Position numbers and translations under genes: made by a program | Assembly (NCBI GenBank): GCA_027704905.1 | Contig: CM051005.1 | Location: 18,510,777-18,574,776 of the forward strand | DNA length: 64,000 nucleotides | DNA from: Muraenolepis orangiensis | Taxonomy: Eukaryota; Chordata; Actinopteri; Gadiformes; Muraenolepididae | Direction of reading: 5' to 3' | Shown: one piece after another, positions 1 through 26,335 of the stretch | How positions within the stretch are numbered: position 1 is the stretch's first letter | Layout: each line of letters starts with the position of its first letter | Notes under the pieces: generated by a model | Told to the model about the DNA's origin: nothing | The model's input: only the letters and a program-made list of their open reading frames with translations | Database searches by the model: none

Positions 1-9115
<9,115 letters not shown>

Positions 9116-10709
9116 CAGTTGCAAGAAAAAGTATGTGAACCCTTTGGAATTACCTGGTTTTCTGCATAAATTGGTCATAAAATGTGTTCTGATCTTCATC
9201 TAAGTCACAACAATAGACAAACACAGTCTGCTTAAACTAATACCACACAAACAATATGTTTTCATGTTTTTATTGAACACACCATGTAAACATTCACAGT
9301 GCAGGGTGGAAAAAGTATGTGAACCCCTATGCTAATGACTTCTCCAAGAGCTAATTGGAGTCAGGAGTCAGCCAACCTGGAGTCCAATCGACGAGATTGG
9401 AGGTGTTAGTTAAAGCTGCCCTGCCCTATAAAAAAAACACACCAGTTTTGAGTTTGCTATTCTCAAGAAGCATTGCCTGATATGAACCATGCCTCGCACA
9501 AAAGAGCTCTCAGAAGACCTAAGATTAAGAATTGTTGACATGCATAAAGCTGGAAAGTGCTACAAAAGTAGCTCTAAAAGCCTTGATGTTCATCAGTCCA
9601 CGGTAAGACAAATGTATATAAATGGAGAAAGTTCAGCACTGTTGCTACTCTCCCTAGGAGTGGCCGTCCTGTAAAGATGACTGCAAGAGCACAGCACAGA
9701 ATGCTCAATGAGGTGAAGAAGAATCCTAGAGTGTCAGCTAAAGACTTACAAAAATCTCTGGCACATGCAAACATCTCTGTTGACGAATCTACAACGTAAA
9801 ACACTGAACAAGAATGGAGTTCATGGGAGGACACCACGGAGGAAGTCACTGCTGTCCAAAAAAAACATTGCTGCACGTTTGAAATTTGCAAAAGAGCACC
9901 TGGATGTTCCACAGCACTACTGGCAAAATATTCTGTGGACAGATGAAACCAAAGTTGAGTTGTTTGGAAGGAACACACAACACTATGTGTGGAGAAAAAA
10001 AAAAAAGGCACAGCACACCAACATCAAAACCTCATCCCAACTGTGAAGTATGGTGGAGGGTCATCATGGTTTAGGGCTGCTTTGCTGCCTCAGGGACAGA
10101 TTGCCATCATCGACGGAAAAATGTATTCCCAAGTTTACCAAGACATTTAGCAGAGAACTTAAGGCCATCTGTCCACCAATTGACGCTCAACAGAAGATGG
10201 GTGACGCAACAGGACAATGACCCAAAGCACAGAAGTAAATCAACAACAGCATGGCTTCAACAGAAGAAAATACGCGTTCTGGAGTGCTGACCTCAACCCG
10301 ATTGAGATGCTATGGCATGACCTCAAGAGAGCGATTCACACCAGACATCCCAGAATATTGCTCAACTGAAACAGTTTTGTAAAGAGGAATGGTCCAAAAT
10401 TCCTCCTGACCGTTGTGCAGGTCTGATCTGCAACTACAGGAAACGTTTGGTTGAGGTTATTGCTGCCAAAGGAGGGTCAACCAGTTATTAAATCCAAGGG
10501 TTCACATACTTTTCCCACCCTGCACTGTGAATGTTTACATGGTGTGTTCAATAAAAACATGAAAACATATAATTGTTTGCGTGGTATTAGTTTAAGCAGA
10601 CGGTTTGTCTATTGTTGTGACTTAGATGAAAAGGTCAGAACACATTTTATGACCTATTTATGCAGAAATCCAGGTAATTCAAAAGGGTTCACATACTTTT
10701 TCTTGCAAC

Positions 10710-10713
<4 letters not shown>
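9116..10713 (+). mobile_element. Tc1/mariner transposon, decayed, with long inverted repeats
   Basis: The element starts CAGTTGCAAGAAAAAGTATG after a TA at 9114-9115 and ends with the inverse (CATACTTTTTCTTGCAACTCTG) before a TA at 10714-10715, so the TA target duplication is intact. The inverted repeats extend inward for about 200 bp and share an internal AGTATGTGAACCC motif. An internal transposase gene is present but broken. Length about 1.6 kb is normal for a Tc1 element. It lies in the presumed lrp8 intron 2. Confidence 0.93.
9489..10500 (+). pseudogene. Tc1 transposase pseudogene
   Basis: The N-terminus begins MPRTKELSEDLRLRIVDMHK, a typical Tc1 helix-turn-helix DNA-binding start, in the frame opening at 9489. 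That frame soon shifts (about 9625) and stops. The middle of the protein continues in another frame around 9765-10010 with the catalytic motif ILWTDETKVELFG (first Asp of the DDE triad). A further piece with QDNDPKHRSK (second Asp) is near 10205-10240. Several small indels separate the pieces, so no functional transposase can be made. Confidence 0.92.
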
Positions 10714-10763
<50 letters not shown>

Positions 10764-10845
10764 CATATATACATATCATACATATATACATATACATCAT
10801 ACTACATTACATATACTATACATACATACATGTGTGTGTGTGTGT
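10712..10845. repeat. (TA)n and ATAC-rich array
   Basis: A TA dinucleotide run directly follows the Tc1 end and grades into ACATAT and then GT repeats. Tc1 inserts at TA, so a TA array is a natural target. Confidence 0.85.
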
Positions 10846-13800
10846 GACATGACGATGACAACGGCCTCTGGCTAAATAAATAGTTCAGCCAAGGAGTGCC
10901 AAGGCGCACACATGTGGGCGGAATCTTCCACTGAGTCACCTTTACTCTTCTCTAATGATCTCTAATGATATATATTTCATACCGTTTCCATCATGAAGCA
11001 CTTCTGCACTTTAGCAGAGGAAAGACCGGTAGTAGGTTAGTCTTACATTAGCATCTGATCAGGCTACAAGCTTTTCAGGCCCATGGTTTTGTCCGTGACC
11101 CGACCCGGATAAGCGGTAGACCATGGATGGATGGATGGATGGATGGATGGTTTTGTCTGTATGCCCGTGAGCATACGGACAAAGGGCAACAACAAACAAA
11201 TTGCCGACCAATTTCAGATAATATTTGTGAATGATTTACAATTAGACAATACAATGTAAAAGGGACGATAATGGCTTTAAGTACATAAGTAGTCAAAAGC
11301 TAAAGTTGGCCAGTGATGCGTTGTTGTTGTTGAGGCTGTATAAAATAGGTTTGTTCGTCACAGTTTAGTCGCTGGCCTTTTGGACAGTGTATTGGATTAG
11401 AACATTGTTTGGGCTATTATCTTGTCCAAAACAGGACCCGTTTTGGAAAATTCAAAAGAACTCTGAAAAGTGTTAACTTGATTTCTGTTATCGCTAACAC
11501 TGACGCTCTCCCACACATCACGAGGTGTTATGAACCACTATTCATAACCGACATTCTGAGAGCACAAAAAACATTCTACTAGACATTTAGGACGGTCGGA
11601 TGCATAAATAGTTTCAAACTCTGTCAAACGTGTCCTTGTCACAACCCACCTGGAAGGCCGTGAAAATGAACGGGAAACGCTTCAAATCAGTTGCGTCAAT
11701 TGGTGCGGCAACCAAAACGTGTAAAGATCCCTGCAAAATTAATGATAATAAGCCACAATGCCAAGAAGACGTACCAGTTTCTGTCTTTTCTTTTGGATCC
11801 ACTATTTCCCTGGCAAACTAACACTTGGCCAAAGCCGGGTGATCAAACGGAGCAGACATGAGGAATCCATCACAATCACAGGTGTTTGAACGCAACACGT
11901 CTCAACATGGCCACAATTTGGCGGTTGCTTTTACTTCTCTTTAGCTGCTTTAACCCAAACCCCCCGCGACTGTGTCCTGGTTCAGGCCGGCCGGGTGTAA
12001 TAATGAAGGTGTGAGTCTCTCCGTGGAACGGAAACGGAACCTGCCAATAACCCTAAGGCACGAATCAAATTATTGGAGGGGGACGGACCGACGGACCGAC
12101 GGACCGACTTCAGTGAAGTGGAACTAATGAAACCAAAATGTTTCCCTGGTTCCGGAACGCCCATTTATCGCAGCCCATCAATGTGTTTCCACTTCTTAAT
12201 TTTGAGTCTTCAAACAAATCCATGGGCCATGTTTTTACGAAGGCTTTAGAACATTTGTAAAACGGGCCATTACCATTCTAACCCCGATTTGTAGCTTGGA
12301 ACAGCACCGACCGGCTCTAGTGTCTCGCACAGAACTTAATAAGGTCCAATACTGTTACCGGTGCAATCTACAACAATATTTAATAGACACTTTTCAAATC
12401 CTCCACCGGCTCAAAATGATATCATCTTTATTTTGCCTACACTCATTTCACGCATTTGAGAGTCTTCTACAAGGATAATGTTACAAATCGCAAGCACCAA
12501 GTTTGTTTGTTTGTCGATTTAGTATTGCATCAAGTGCAGGTGTTTCTTCTAACGGCCAAAAGTGAGATGTAGGTTTAAAGTTGAGGGCAAATTAACTAAA
12601 ATATTGCAGATGAAAGCCATCATGAGCCATTAAATCACATCATATCAACCTCAGAGAACACTACAGTGTTATTCTTTCATACGACAGCAGGGAGTATGAA
12701 GTATGTATGTATGGAGTATGTGTGTTACTGTTCCCCCACGCCCCGCCGTTATTGTGAAGGTTAGGCCAATAAGGAGGCTCAATAATGGGCGTGCTGGTGC
12801 GGACGCGTCGCCATCGGCAACCGACCGCCTTCGGCGTAAACAAGCGTGAATATGTCCAGGTCACCGGCGTCGGTAATGGTTTTGACAGAGGAACAGATGC
12901 CTTTACAGAGCAGTGTTTGTTGTGTACGACTGTACGTGGCAAATATGGTTTCAGAATCAGATAATATTATTACTGAACTGTATACTAGTTAAAATTTGTT
13001 ATTTTGATAGTAAAAAAATGATATACAAAAATGATCTAATAAAATAAAACATTCATGCCTTTATTAATATTTGAAACTTCCAGCAGATTAATTGAATCAC
13101 CATACTCACTCATAGCTTCTACCACTGATTTAATATCACATACTTACAGTAATACATAGACATTTGAACTGGAGGACCTGAAGACTCATTTCCTGGTTCA
13201 TGGACAGAATTCATAACACCTGCAGACCCCAGCCACACTAAAAACGTAATGACCCTCTTCTAACCTCAATAAGCATTTTATATGCTTTTTAGTTTGCATT
13301 ATAAAAAAGTGAACACTTTTGGACCGTAGAAAATGATTCTCCATCAATCTTAGATCTTATAAGTATTATTACATTATATGTATAAATAGGGTCCATATCT
13401 GGCCTACTGGAGGACTGGATTTTTGGTGAAAACTTTGACCTCATTTTGTTTTGCTTTCTATTATACAATCTTCAAAACGGCTGACCTTGGGTGGAACAAC
13501 AAACCTTTCATAAGACATAAAAGGTTGAAAGGGATGAAAGGAACAATCGTCTTTTCACCCACGCCACACCACACCTTTCGAGATTGTCGAGAGGGAATGC
13601 GTCAATTATATTCTGCTGCAGGCAGCCACGGTGTCAACTTTGATAACTAGTGTGACGGGGGGAGGGGCATGTGGGCAGGGTCAGGTGATTGACAGTGGCG
13701 ACAGCCAGTGGGCATGTGGTCAACGGGACCATGACAGTAGCAGCTAGTGGATAGCGGTGAACAACACAGCCTGTGCTCCCGCTGTCAAGATTGAAGAGCT

Positions 13801-16800
13801 AAGGCGGGAATCTAGCAAGAGACTCAAGAGTAACTCATTAAATATTTATTAACCAAAAAAATAAAAATGTCAAAACAACCTCATAAAGCACCCGCACCTG
13901 CCTCTAAAAACACAGGTGGAGCTTGCACAATTCTCCACGGGGCTTACAAAAGAAGATTTTTCTACCGCGATGAATTGCTGAATTCAACTCTAACACAATC
14001 AGACGGAGACACAGGTCAGAAGCATTCATAAAATACACACACACACAAGTCCTCACTTGAAAGACATTACCTATACAGTCTGATGCTTACGTTGACCGTG
14101 TGTCAGACGCTGGACTGTGTGAATTTGCCTGAAGGCATAGATTCTGGGATGGATTCCTTCCGATGTGTTGTGACAGGGCTTGACATTAACACAGGCTACA
14201 GGCCAAATGCCGGTAGAATTCGGCAGTGGCTTGTAACACCGTCACTCTTAACGGCCACATTGGCGGTTGAGCATTGGTAGCATTTACTATGAAAAATAAA
14301 AACGTCATTGTAGTTTACAAAAGGCATCTGAAATAACGTAACGTAAATTCAAGATGATTGTACAACTCCCATGAGCACTGTGTGCTCATTCCATCAAACT
14401 TGGCCCTCTCACGTGGGCATATTGTGGCAGTGAAAGCACCAGGCAAATCGATCGTCCAGAATACAAAAAAAGAGAAATGAGACCGAGACCGAGACCAAAA
14501 GCCCAAGAAGACGGAGATGAAAAGTGGTGCATTGGTGGTCAGGTGCATTGATTGTCGAATTTATGGCACTAATGATTCCAAAGGCACGTCAATTGTTTTT
14601 GGCACAACCAATTTAAAGTGGAACAAAGGGGAAAGGATCATGAGATTTCGAACGGCCACATCCATAAGTCAAGCTACTATTCTGGATGATGAAAATGCCG
14701 GTGACTTGGCCACAGTCAATGTAAATCCCGGGTTGTGTATTTTAGTTTCCCTCCGGCGTTCCAGTGACCTTTCCTCGTAGAGAATGATTCAGTGTGGACA
14801 CACCAGACCACACCATGCTACCAAACTCAACATTTCTAGTCTGTATTTTGTACAGTGCCATTTCGATTTTAACAAAAAAAAAGTCCTTAAAACAGCAAGT
14901 TGTATGATTAAGAGATTTAAGTTGCCGAAGGTCAATCGTTTGTAAACTAAATAAAAAAAATTAAGTGTCTGGGGGGGGGAAAAGCCAAAGCACCAAATGT
15001 GTACTCGCAGTGAGAGTGACATGAAGTGAATCAAAAGAAGATGGACAGGAAATGAAGCATAGACGGGAGGTTTAAGGACCAATAAATAACAACCCTTCTC
15101 TCGCCTTTTCCCTCTCTTGCTCCCCCCCCCCCCCCCCTCGCCCTCCATGTCCCTCGCTCCTTCAGCGATAGTCAGAGTTCACACACCTAATCAGAGATAA
15201 GTCACTGGATTAGTCTGGTAAGGCTTGGATTCCTGAATTATCACTTCGGGAAAGCTGGCGGTTTAAAAAAGCACAAGCTCAGAGCTGTACAACCACCAGG
15301 GCGGGACTTCACCCAGATGACAAACCCAGATAGTGCCACAACATCACCCCTCTGACCAGCTACTTTTACTTTCACTATCGGTTTTCCAACATTTCCTCAG
15401 AGTGAAAATCAACGCCAAAAATGTTTCAATCTTCAGTCTTAACCTGCGCACACACTGCCAGCGTCATTCGATGATTGGGCAACTGGGTGACATAGGAACA
15501 AACATCCCACATGACAAGGACAAGCCTACAATTCCAGACATTACAACTCGGGAATCACAGGGCAGTATTTTGTAAAAATATATTTTTTTAATAAAAAAGG
15601 AAACAAAGTAGGTCATAAACAAACAAAAACAACAACACTGTTAGTTCCTCGCAGTCTCCCACAGGAATAATAGCGCCACCGAGTCATACTCTGCAAAGAT
15701 CATAACTGAACCATTATTCATATTTCATTTGTTTCACGCTGTGGTTTTCTGGAGCAGCGTCTCAATCTGCAGATCCGTTAGCACGGATCGCTTCATAATG
15801 ATTTTTTTTATTTTTATGAAAGAATGAAGATGCTACCATAACATCATTAGTGATTTTAAAAAATGCCTCCAGTGTATCCCACCCAACACACCACCATCAT
15901 GTCATTAACATGCGTGTTGAATTGAATAAACCATCCATCAGCCAGGTCAACCATGTTCAGACAACAAATTCATCGTGATTCCCAGTGGGGCCGCCCATGT
16001 GAAGAAGCTGTACAGTCAGACAGACAGATTAGTCTGGTCAGCGGTTAGCCTCCCAGTCAAACTCATCTCGGGTTCAAAGCCCAACATCCACATCAATGTT
16101 GTCCAGGAACCGTGGCAGTGATCGGTCAGTGCAACGGGGTGAAAAACAAAAGCATGTCCACCTCCATGTTCGTACCCGAGGGGGGACTACCGGCCCCGTT
16201 CGCCTTCCCCTCCTTCTGCTCTATTTCCGCCGTTATTGTTCCACCTCAGAGGAGCTCATGTCTCACACTCACAGCCCCTCTGATGCAATACAGATCAGGA
16301 CGTTGTGGACGGACACACACACAAACACACACACACTCGGATGAAACTCAAACTCTTAACTCTACGCCTACTCTTAGTTCTGACTGGAACGATGATTGGA
16401 TGACAGTTTTAGCTCTCTTTCCCTCTCTCTCTCCCTCTCCCTCTTACTCTCCCTCTCTCTCCCTCCATCTCTCTCCATCTCCTTCTCTCTGTGGGTGGAA
16501 CATGGGACTGGGGCCAAACGGAAGACATCTCAAAACTCCTACGATTCTGTTTTTCCTTTAGCCGAGCGTGGATGGCAGATGAAAGGGCCGGAATGGAGAC
16601 GTTACGTTGTAGTGTCATCACTGCATATAAAGGCGAATGAAGAGGAGAAAATCTACTTCGAAAAATGGAGAAAGGGAGCTGAAAGGGCAGGCGGTAATAA
16701 GATCTATAAAACCAGAGAAGAATAGAGCCGACTCCTGGTGTAAATGTTAATGTAAAAGTCCTGGCTGGATGTAATTACTAGCGGAGCTCTGAGATGACTT

Positions 16801-17806
16801 CGACTGGCAGGCAGGCAAAAGTCTCCTCCTGTGAAGCATATTGTCAGGGCTTTGTAAAAATGACAAAAAACCTCCAGAAAGTCAACCCGATTAAAGCAAA
16901 TCCTATTATGGCGAGACCTGTTGCGTGTTTAGGGTGAGAGCACGACAACTTTACTGCTCTCGTCCATCTGAATTAGCATTCCTCAAGGTCTCCGCTGACT
17001 CAGAGAAAAGATGAAGAGAACCCTAACCTAAACCCATCAATCCCAATATGATGATGACAATCTCCTTCAGAAATGTATTCATATATTTAAAAAATAAATT
17101 TAAAAGCACCCACCCACCGGTAGATTTATTAAAATCAAGATCGGTTAGGCGATCCTAGCCGAAGGATTCTGGGTAAAAATTCCAATATCCACGGCCTATA
17201 CAGCAGTGGTGAAGCGTCAGGGCCTTCAAGGTATTCAGAGAAGACCCTGGAACTCTCAGATGGAACAAAAAAAATCGAATTAATAAAATGTAATACAATT
17301 GAATCTAATTTTAATAAAATGAGAATCGTATCTGTGTTATCTGTTATATTAGTGTTACGTTGATTTGTTTGTCTTTCTCGGTCCATGCACTACGCATTTG
17401 AGTGGTTTTGTGTTGCAACCAATCAGATATTTGTCTAGGTTGCTGGGAAGAATATCCTTCAACCAAAGTATTCCCGATGACTTTGGCCCTTAGACTGAAT
17501 GAGAGCGTACGTTTGGATTGACAATTTGATCAACCAATCATATAGTGATTTGTAGCCAATGGGCGTATTCTTTCAGATTTTCCCACAGCTCAATAGGGAG
17601 CTAGAAGGTCTACTGGCTGGAGCGAGAGTGGATCTAGCGTAGTGCTACGTTGTTTCTACGTAGGATTTTACGTCAAAATGGCGTAGGCGAAGATGATGGG
17701 TTGTTACTTCACTACATGGACACTGCTTTACCAACAATGGTACACTTTGAAATTGGCTGCGACAATCTTAAAATAAGTAATCTTTATAAGCCATAAAGTG
17801 ACTGCA
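10846..17806. other. Non-coding stretch, largely unassigned
   Basis: Apart from the LINE tail at about 11085-11160, no gene is recognised. Possible SINE: at 16035-16085 the motifs TGGTCAGCGGTTAGCC and GGTTCAAAGCC resemble the A and B boxes of a tRNA-derived SINE. Low-complexity C and CT runs occur at 15121-15138 and 16415-16485. A thrice-repeated GGACCGAC occurs at about 12083-12108. Other reading frames here have no recognisable domain. Confidence 0.4.
11085..11160 (+). mobile_element. Severely 5'-truncated LINE 3' end with (GATG)n tail
   Basis: The sequence GACCCGGATAAGCGGTAGA followed by (ATGG)n resembles the 3' end of the large RTE-like LINE at 34207-36085 (CGGATAAGCGGGAGAAG then GATGG repeats). 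Imperfect copies of TTTTGTCCGT/TTTTGTCTGT flank it at about 11087 and 11151, consistent with a target-site duplication. Only some 60 bp of the element was retained. Confidence 0.7.
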
Positions 17807-17814
17807 GTCTACAG

Positions 17815-18124
17815 CAGGGGTTCCCAAAGTGGGGGTCGCGGGACCCCGAGGGGGGGGTCGCGAGATGATTTCAGAATCCTCTTGATGTGACCCATGAGGT
17901 TTATTTATTTTAAATTTTATTATTATTATTCCCACGACAGTATCATCATTGAAAAAAGCCACACACAATGTTAACCAAACAAATTAACCCCCCCCCCCCA
18001 CTTGGACTTCACGATGTCCGCGATCGCGATTACCCCCCCCCCCCCCACCCGTCGGACGGTGATAGTGGGGGGGGGGGGGTCTGTTATTTTGGCGGTCGCG
18101 GGCTGAAAAGTTTGGGAACCCCTG
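17815..18124. mobile_element. Non-autonomous hAT transposon (MITE), 310 bp
   Basis: Terminal inverted repeats CAGGGGTTCCCAAA and TTTGGGAACCCCTG are flanked by an exact 8-bp target duplication GTCTACAG (17807-17814 and 18125-18132). An 8-bp duplication and CAGGGG termini are hallmarks of hAT elements. The interior has C-rich and G-rich homopolymer runs and no transposase. Confidence 0.93.
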
Positions 18125-18132
18125 GTCTACAG

Positions 18133-22384
<4,252 letters not shown>

Positions 22385-22501
22385 CACAGTTGTCTTCGTC
22401 ACTGTTGTCCGAGCAGTCGTCGTCATCGTCACACCTCCAGATGACAGGAATACACCTTTGGTTGTTGCACTGAAACTGTCCATCCTCACACTCATCCGCT
22501 G
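22385..22501 (-). CDS. lrp8: lrp8 exon 2: first LDL-receptor class A repeat
   Basis: On the minus strand this exon encodes ADECEDGQFQCNNQRCIPVI followed by WRCDDDDDCSDNSDEDNC. It is one LDLa repeat with six cysteines and the acidic SDE calcium-binding box. It resembles the first repeat of LRP8/ApoER2 as I recall it, including the run of Asp after WRCD. LRP8 is a cell-surface receptor for reelin and apoE-containing particles acting in neuronal signalling. The exon is phase 1 at both ends, as usual for LDLa exons. It ends at a GTAATG donor on its 3' side (22384 downwards). The acceptor is a CAGCAG tandem, so the start may be 22501 or 22498. Its polypyrimidine tract is a (TTC)n run at 22506-22547. 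VLDLR or LDLR would be the alternatives; exon-1 context and the dmrtb1 neighbour favour lrp8. Confidence 0.9.
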
Positions 22502-22505
22502 CTGA

Positions 22506-22547
22506 CAAGAAGAAGAAGAAGAAGAAGAAGAAGAAGAAGAAGAAGAA
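22506..22547. repeat. (AAG)n microsatellite beside lrp8 exon 2
   Basis: A trinucleotide run. In the sense of lrp8 it reads (CTT)n and forms the polypyrimidine tract of the exon 2 acceptor. Confidence 0.95.
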
Positions 22548-22782
22548 GGCATTATTAATTGCAATAATGAGAGTAGTTTCCCCGCAACGGGTCATTTGCA
22601 GATGAATGCCTTATTATTATTCAGTAGTGTTTCAGTTCAATTGAGCGAGGCGTCGGGTGCCGTTCTTGCTATAGTCTCACATGGCTGTACTTTTTACTAC
22701 ACATTGGAAGGATTGATTCTGCGGGTGAGTTTTCAACCGTGCACACACACAAAAAAGCGACTGGTAGTTGTTATACACTTGT

Positions 22783-23022
<240 letters not shown>

Positions 23023-23389
23023 TCAAAGCCCTTCTCTCCCAGCTCGTTACTGTGTAGATGCTGGGGGATACACATGACAGGCGCGCAGACATTTTGCCGG
23101 CCTGGACCACGAGTCAGAAAAAAAACACCCACACACACACACCTGCTCGGTTAAACACGCCGTTGTGCCCTACGAGTGTGTGTACATACGGCCGTAAGTA
23201 TTCAGCGTCTAGTTTCTTTTATTCAGACAATGTAATGGACCCCAGAAGCGCCCGTTCATCCCAACCCCCTTTCATCCCTCACTCCCAGTCACCACAGAGA
23301 ATCCCGCGAATTAAGCAGAATTTGTATTTTGCATTTAATTTCATCGGATCACAATGTGTTCTGAACAGCCCCCGCAGCGCCACACTCAC

Positions 23390-23459
23390 CTCCGGATGAA
23401 TGAAGCGTCAGGAGCGACACGTGAAAAAGTAGTAAAATCCTTATATTGTCCGTCCACAT
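23390..23459 (-). CDS. lrp8: lrp8 exon 1: start codon and signal peptide
   Basis: On the minus strand an ATG at 23459-23457 opens a 23-codon segment: a short polar start (MWTDNIR), a hydrophobic core (ILLLFHVSLLTL) and HSSG. This is a classic signal peptide. It ends one base into a codon, directly before a GTGAGTG donor, so its phase (1) fits the phase-1 start of exon 2. The joined junction reads SSG-A-(A)DECEDG. The exon is too short to show up as a long reading frame and was found by asking what could precede exon 2. The start is inferred, as no transcript was seen; 70 coding bases is reasonable for an LDLR-family first exon. Confidence 0.8.
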
Positions 23460-23592
23460 CTCTGGAGGCGGTTGATGCAGCTCATTCACATCCACAAACA
23501 AAAGCCCGTCCGAGACCCGCTCCTCTAGCGATGCGACGGCGGTACTTCACCACTCTACGCCAGACAGACCCCCCCCCCCCCCCCCACGCCTC

Positions 23593-23632
23593 ATTGGCTG
23601 CTCGGACCGATGACGACTCGCGGGGGGCGGGG
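23593..23632 (-). promoter_or_regulatory. Probable lrp8 promoter elements (CCAAT box, GC box)
   Basis: About 135-175 bp upstream of the lrp8 ATG, the minus strand carries CCAAT (plus-strand ATTGG at 23593-23597). The plus strand carries GGGGCGG at 23624-23630 in a locally CpG- and GC-rich patch. This suits a housekeeping-style promoter. The start of transcription is not visible. Confidence 0.45.
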
Positions 23633-23639
23633 GGCTGGG

Positions 23640-24490
23640 GGGATTTGCTCTCCCATAAGCGTAGTCGTAAAAAATGCCATCCTGGTTTGTATGTTGGTTT
23701 TTTGTTCTTCTATTCTGTGTCGTTGTAGCTGCTCGACTGCACTACTACAGACGAGCGGCTTGAAGGATTTAATAATAAATTAAAATAGTGATAAAAAATC
23801 AACCGATTTAAAACAATTATTTGATTAAATTGAAAAAGAAAGAGAGAACGAATGGGAGACAGGAAGAAAAGCCAAAGACCAAAGAACAAAGACCAAAAAG
23901 CAGAAATTAAATGTAGCGCTATGGAATATGGAATATGTGAACACCGGTTGGTTGGTGTGGGTGTTGGGCCAAACATAATCAGGGGTTAGGACCACTGTGA
24001 ACCAGTCCGATGCTCCTATACTTTCACTTCAAGGTCCATCTTGCTTCAAATATGGACTGCAACAGACAAATGCCAAAGAAGTCGATATATGTGTACAATA
24101 TACGTATGTATAAAAACCAAACATAACTGAATATACAGGCCTATATTCAGACAGTATACATGCACAATTATTATTATTATTATTATTATTTATTATAATA
24201 AAACATTATTATAAACATTATTATTATTATTAAATACATGAAAATAAAGAATTTCATTTAGACAAAACTCCAATGTTATCTCACTAACCACACATGCAAT
24301 GAAACAAGGACAAGTGGATGATAATATGGCCTCTAGGTTTGGACCAGCGATCTGTGTGATGTTGGCGGCTGTCATCGCTAGCATCGACGGCAGAAAGCAT
24401 TTTTAATGGAGATAAGCTCGAGAAAATACATAATCCCTGCCAACGTACACACCGTAGTTACACATGCACTCACTCACACTCACACACACA

Positions 24491-24523
<33 letters not shown>

Positions 24524-24542
24524 TTCACACTTACGCACAGGC

Positions 24543-24581
<39 letters not shown>

Positions 24582-24640
24582 ACACACACACACATACTTA
24601 CTTACACACATGCAAATACACTCACTCACACTCTCAAACA

Positions 24641-24679
<39 letters not shown>

Positions 24680-25180
24680 TGCACTCACAACATAATTTGG
24701 TCAGTAAGTACAGTAGGCCTATATAACAGAGCTACAAGACTCAAGATCTATTATAACATCACGTTTGGAGTTTAGATATTATAATATATGCTATCTCTGG
24801 CTCATATATATTGATGGGGATTTTTTTATGCAATCAAGTCACATGATCAATAGTCCAATTTCTTTCCTTGAGTTAAACACTCTGGAATGGTGTATTTAAA
24901 TGATTCTCATTCAAACCTCGTCAGTATGAAACATCACGGAGTAAATTGAGTTTGTAGGGGACCTGCAGGGACTCGTTTAGCATATCAACTCTACGCTCAA
25001 TCAAACAGGAGACAGAGGGAGTCTGCAAGAAACCATGCAAAGGGTTGTTACTGTAATCAACCAAGGACCAATGAGAACTCAGCAATGGAGGGCAGACTGA
25101 GGTCCAAGGTCAAACAATGGTCGGGGAAGGTCAACTGTCATCGGCAGTCATCTCATTCTCAACAGGATCGGGGCACCAGA
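23640..25180. other. Intergenic stretch between lrp8 and dmrtb1
   Basis: No gene recognised. Holds an ATT/TTA-rich run (24170-24235) and an interrupted (AC)n region (24478-24677). Confidence 0.5.
24478..24677. repeat. Interrupted (AC)n array
   Basis: Several AC runs separated by short TTAC, ACTC and ACAT segments, an old and partly decayed microsatellite. Confidence 0.9.
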
Positions 25181-25499
25181 GCAGGAGAGTTTAGCCTTTA
25201 GTTGTGTTCGGGTCAAACCTGACCGATTTCCTACTTTCATCAATCATAAATATTGTGTTTTACATTTGATTGTCTCAAGACCTTATGATATCCTCCACAC
25301 TAGGCATTTGAACATATACAATTGCTGATCACCACTTTCATTGAATTTTGAGTGGTTTAGTCAACTTTGTAACACCTGTGGTGTTCCTGGTCGATGGATG
25401 GGTGACCCTAGATTGTGTTCATCCATCAGATAGTACACAACCACAATTCAAGACAGATTCAATACTGTTTCCAATCTATTCATTATTGTTTCTTTCATT

Positions 25500-25915
25500 G
25501 CAGCTTATACATCTGCAAGCGAATGTTGGCCTGTGGCGGTGATCCACAACATCCTGGATGTGTCTGCATGTAATGCATATGTGGTGTGGACGGCCATCCA
25601 CTCAGCCTGGAATCAGGGGAAATATTTCAAGAGGAGACTCTTCCTGGCAGAGCTTGGGAAAGCTTTAGTGACTCCTCTAATTCAACGGCGCCAGCACCTT
25701 CCCCGCGCACCAGCCTCTGCCAGTCTGGTGAGAAGTCTGCAAGCCCCAGCCGCTGCCCTGGCCGCTCTCCCCCCAAAACAGGGGCAGAAATGGAAGAGAT
25801 GCGAGCTCTGTGCCCCTAGAGACAATAAAACAAGTCTTACATGTTTCAAATGTGATGCCTACGTTTGCAAAGCACACTCCGACCTGATTGCAAAATGCCA
25901 CTCCTGTGTGTGAAG
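25500..25915 (+). pseudogene. piggyBac transposase C-terminal fragment
   Basis: The frame reads WPVAVIHNILDVSACNAYVV and continues with FLAELGKALVTPLIQRR. It then ends in a cysteine-rich segment RCELCAPRDNKTSLTC, FKCDAYVCKAH, CHSC. This is the end of the piggyBac DDE domain followed by its C-terminal cysteine-rich domain, which binds transposon ends in active members. The catalytic part is absent. The Cys cluster alone could be mistaken for a host zinc finger. Confidence 0.85.
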
Positions 25916-25926
25916 ACACACACGCG

Positions 25927-26054
<128 letters not shown>

Positions 26055-26335
26055 TGATGGGTTCATGTTGATGTTCTGATGTTCTGTGAATTTGGTCTCT
26101 GTTTTGATTTTTGTTAATTTTTTTTACAAGAAATGTTAATTTTGGAATACAATTTACAATTTCTGTGTCTATTCTTTGTATATTCACTGCAGTTATTCAT
26201 GTAAACCAGTAGTCTGAGACATTGTTTACAGCTTAAAAGGGAGTTCAATACAATTTGGTGATGATCAATGGTTTTTGTGTTAAAGTAAGAGCAGTTAAAA
26301 CAGGCCAGTCAAATTTGACCGGGAGCACCAAAGGG

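Noticed and set aside
25533..25913. A possible host zinc-finger protein
   Set aside because: The Cys-rich end follows piggyBac transposase sequence and has no start of its own; it is a transposon fragment.
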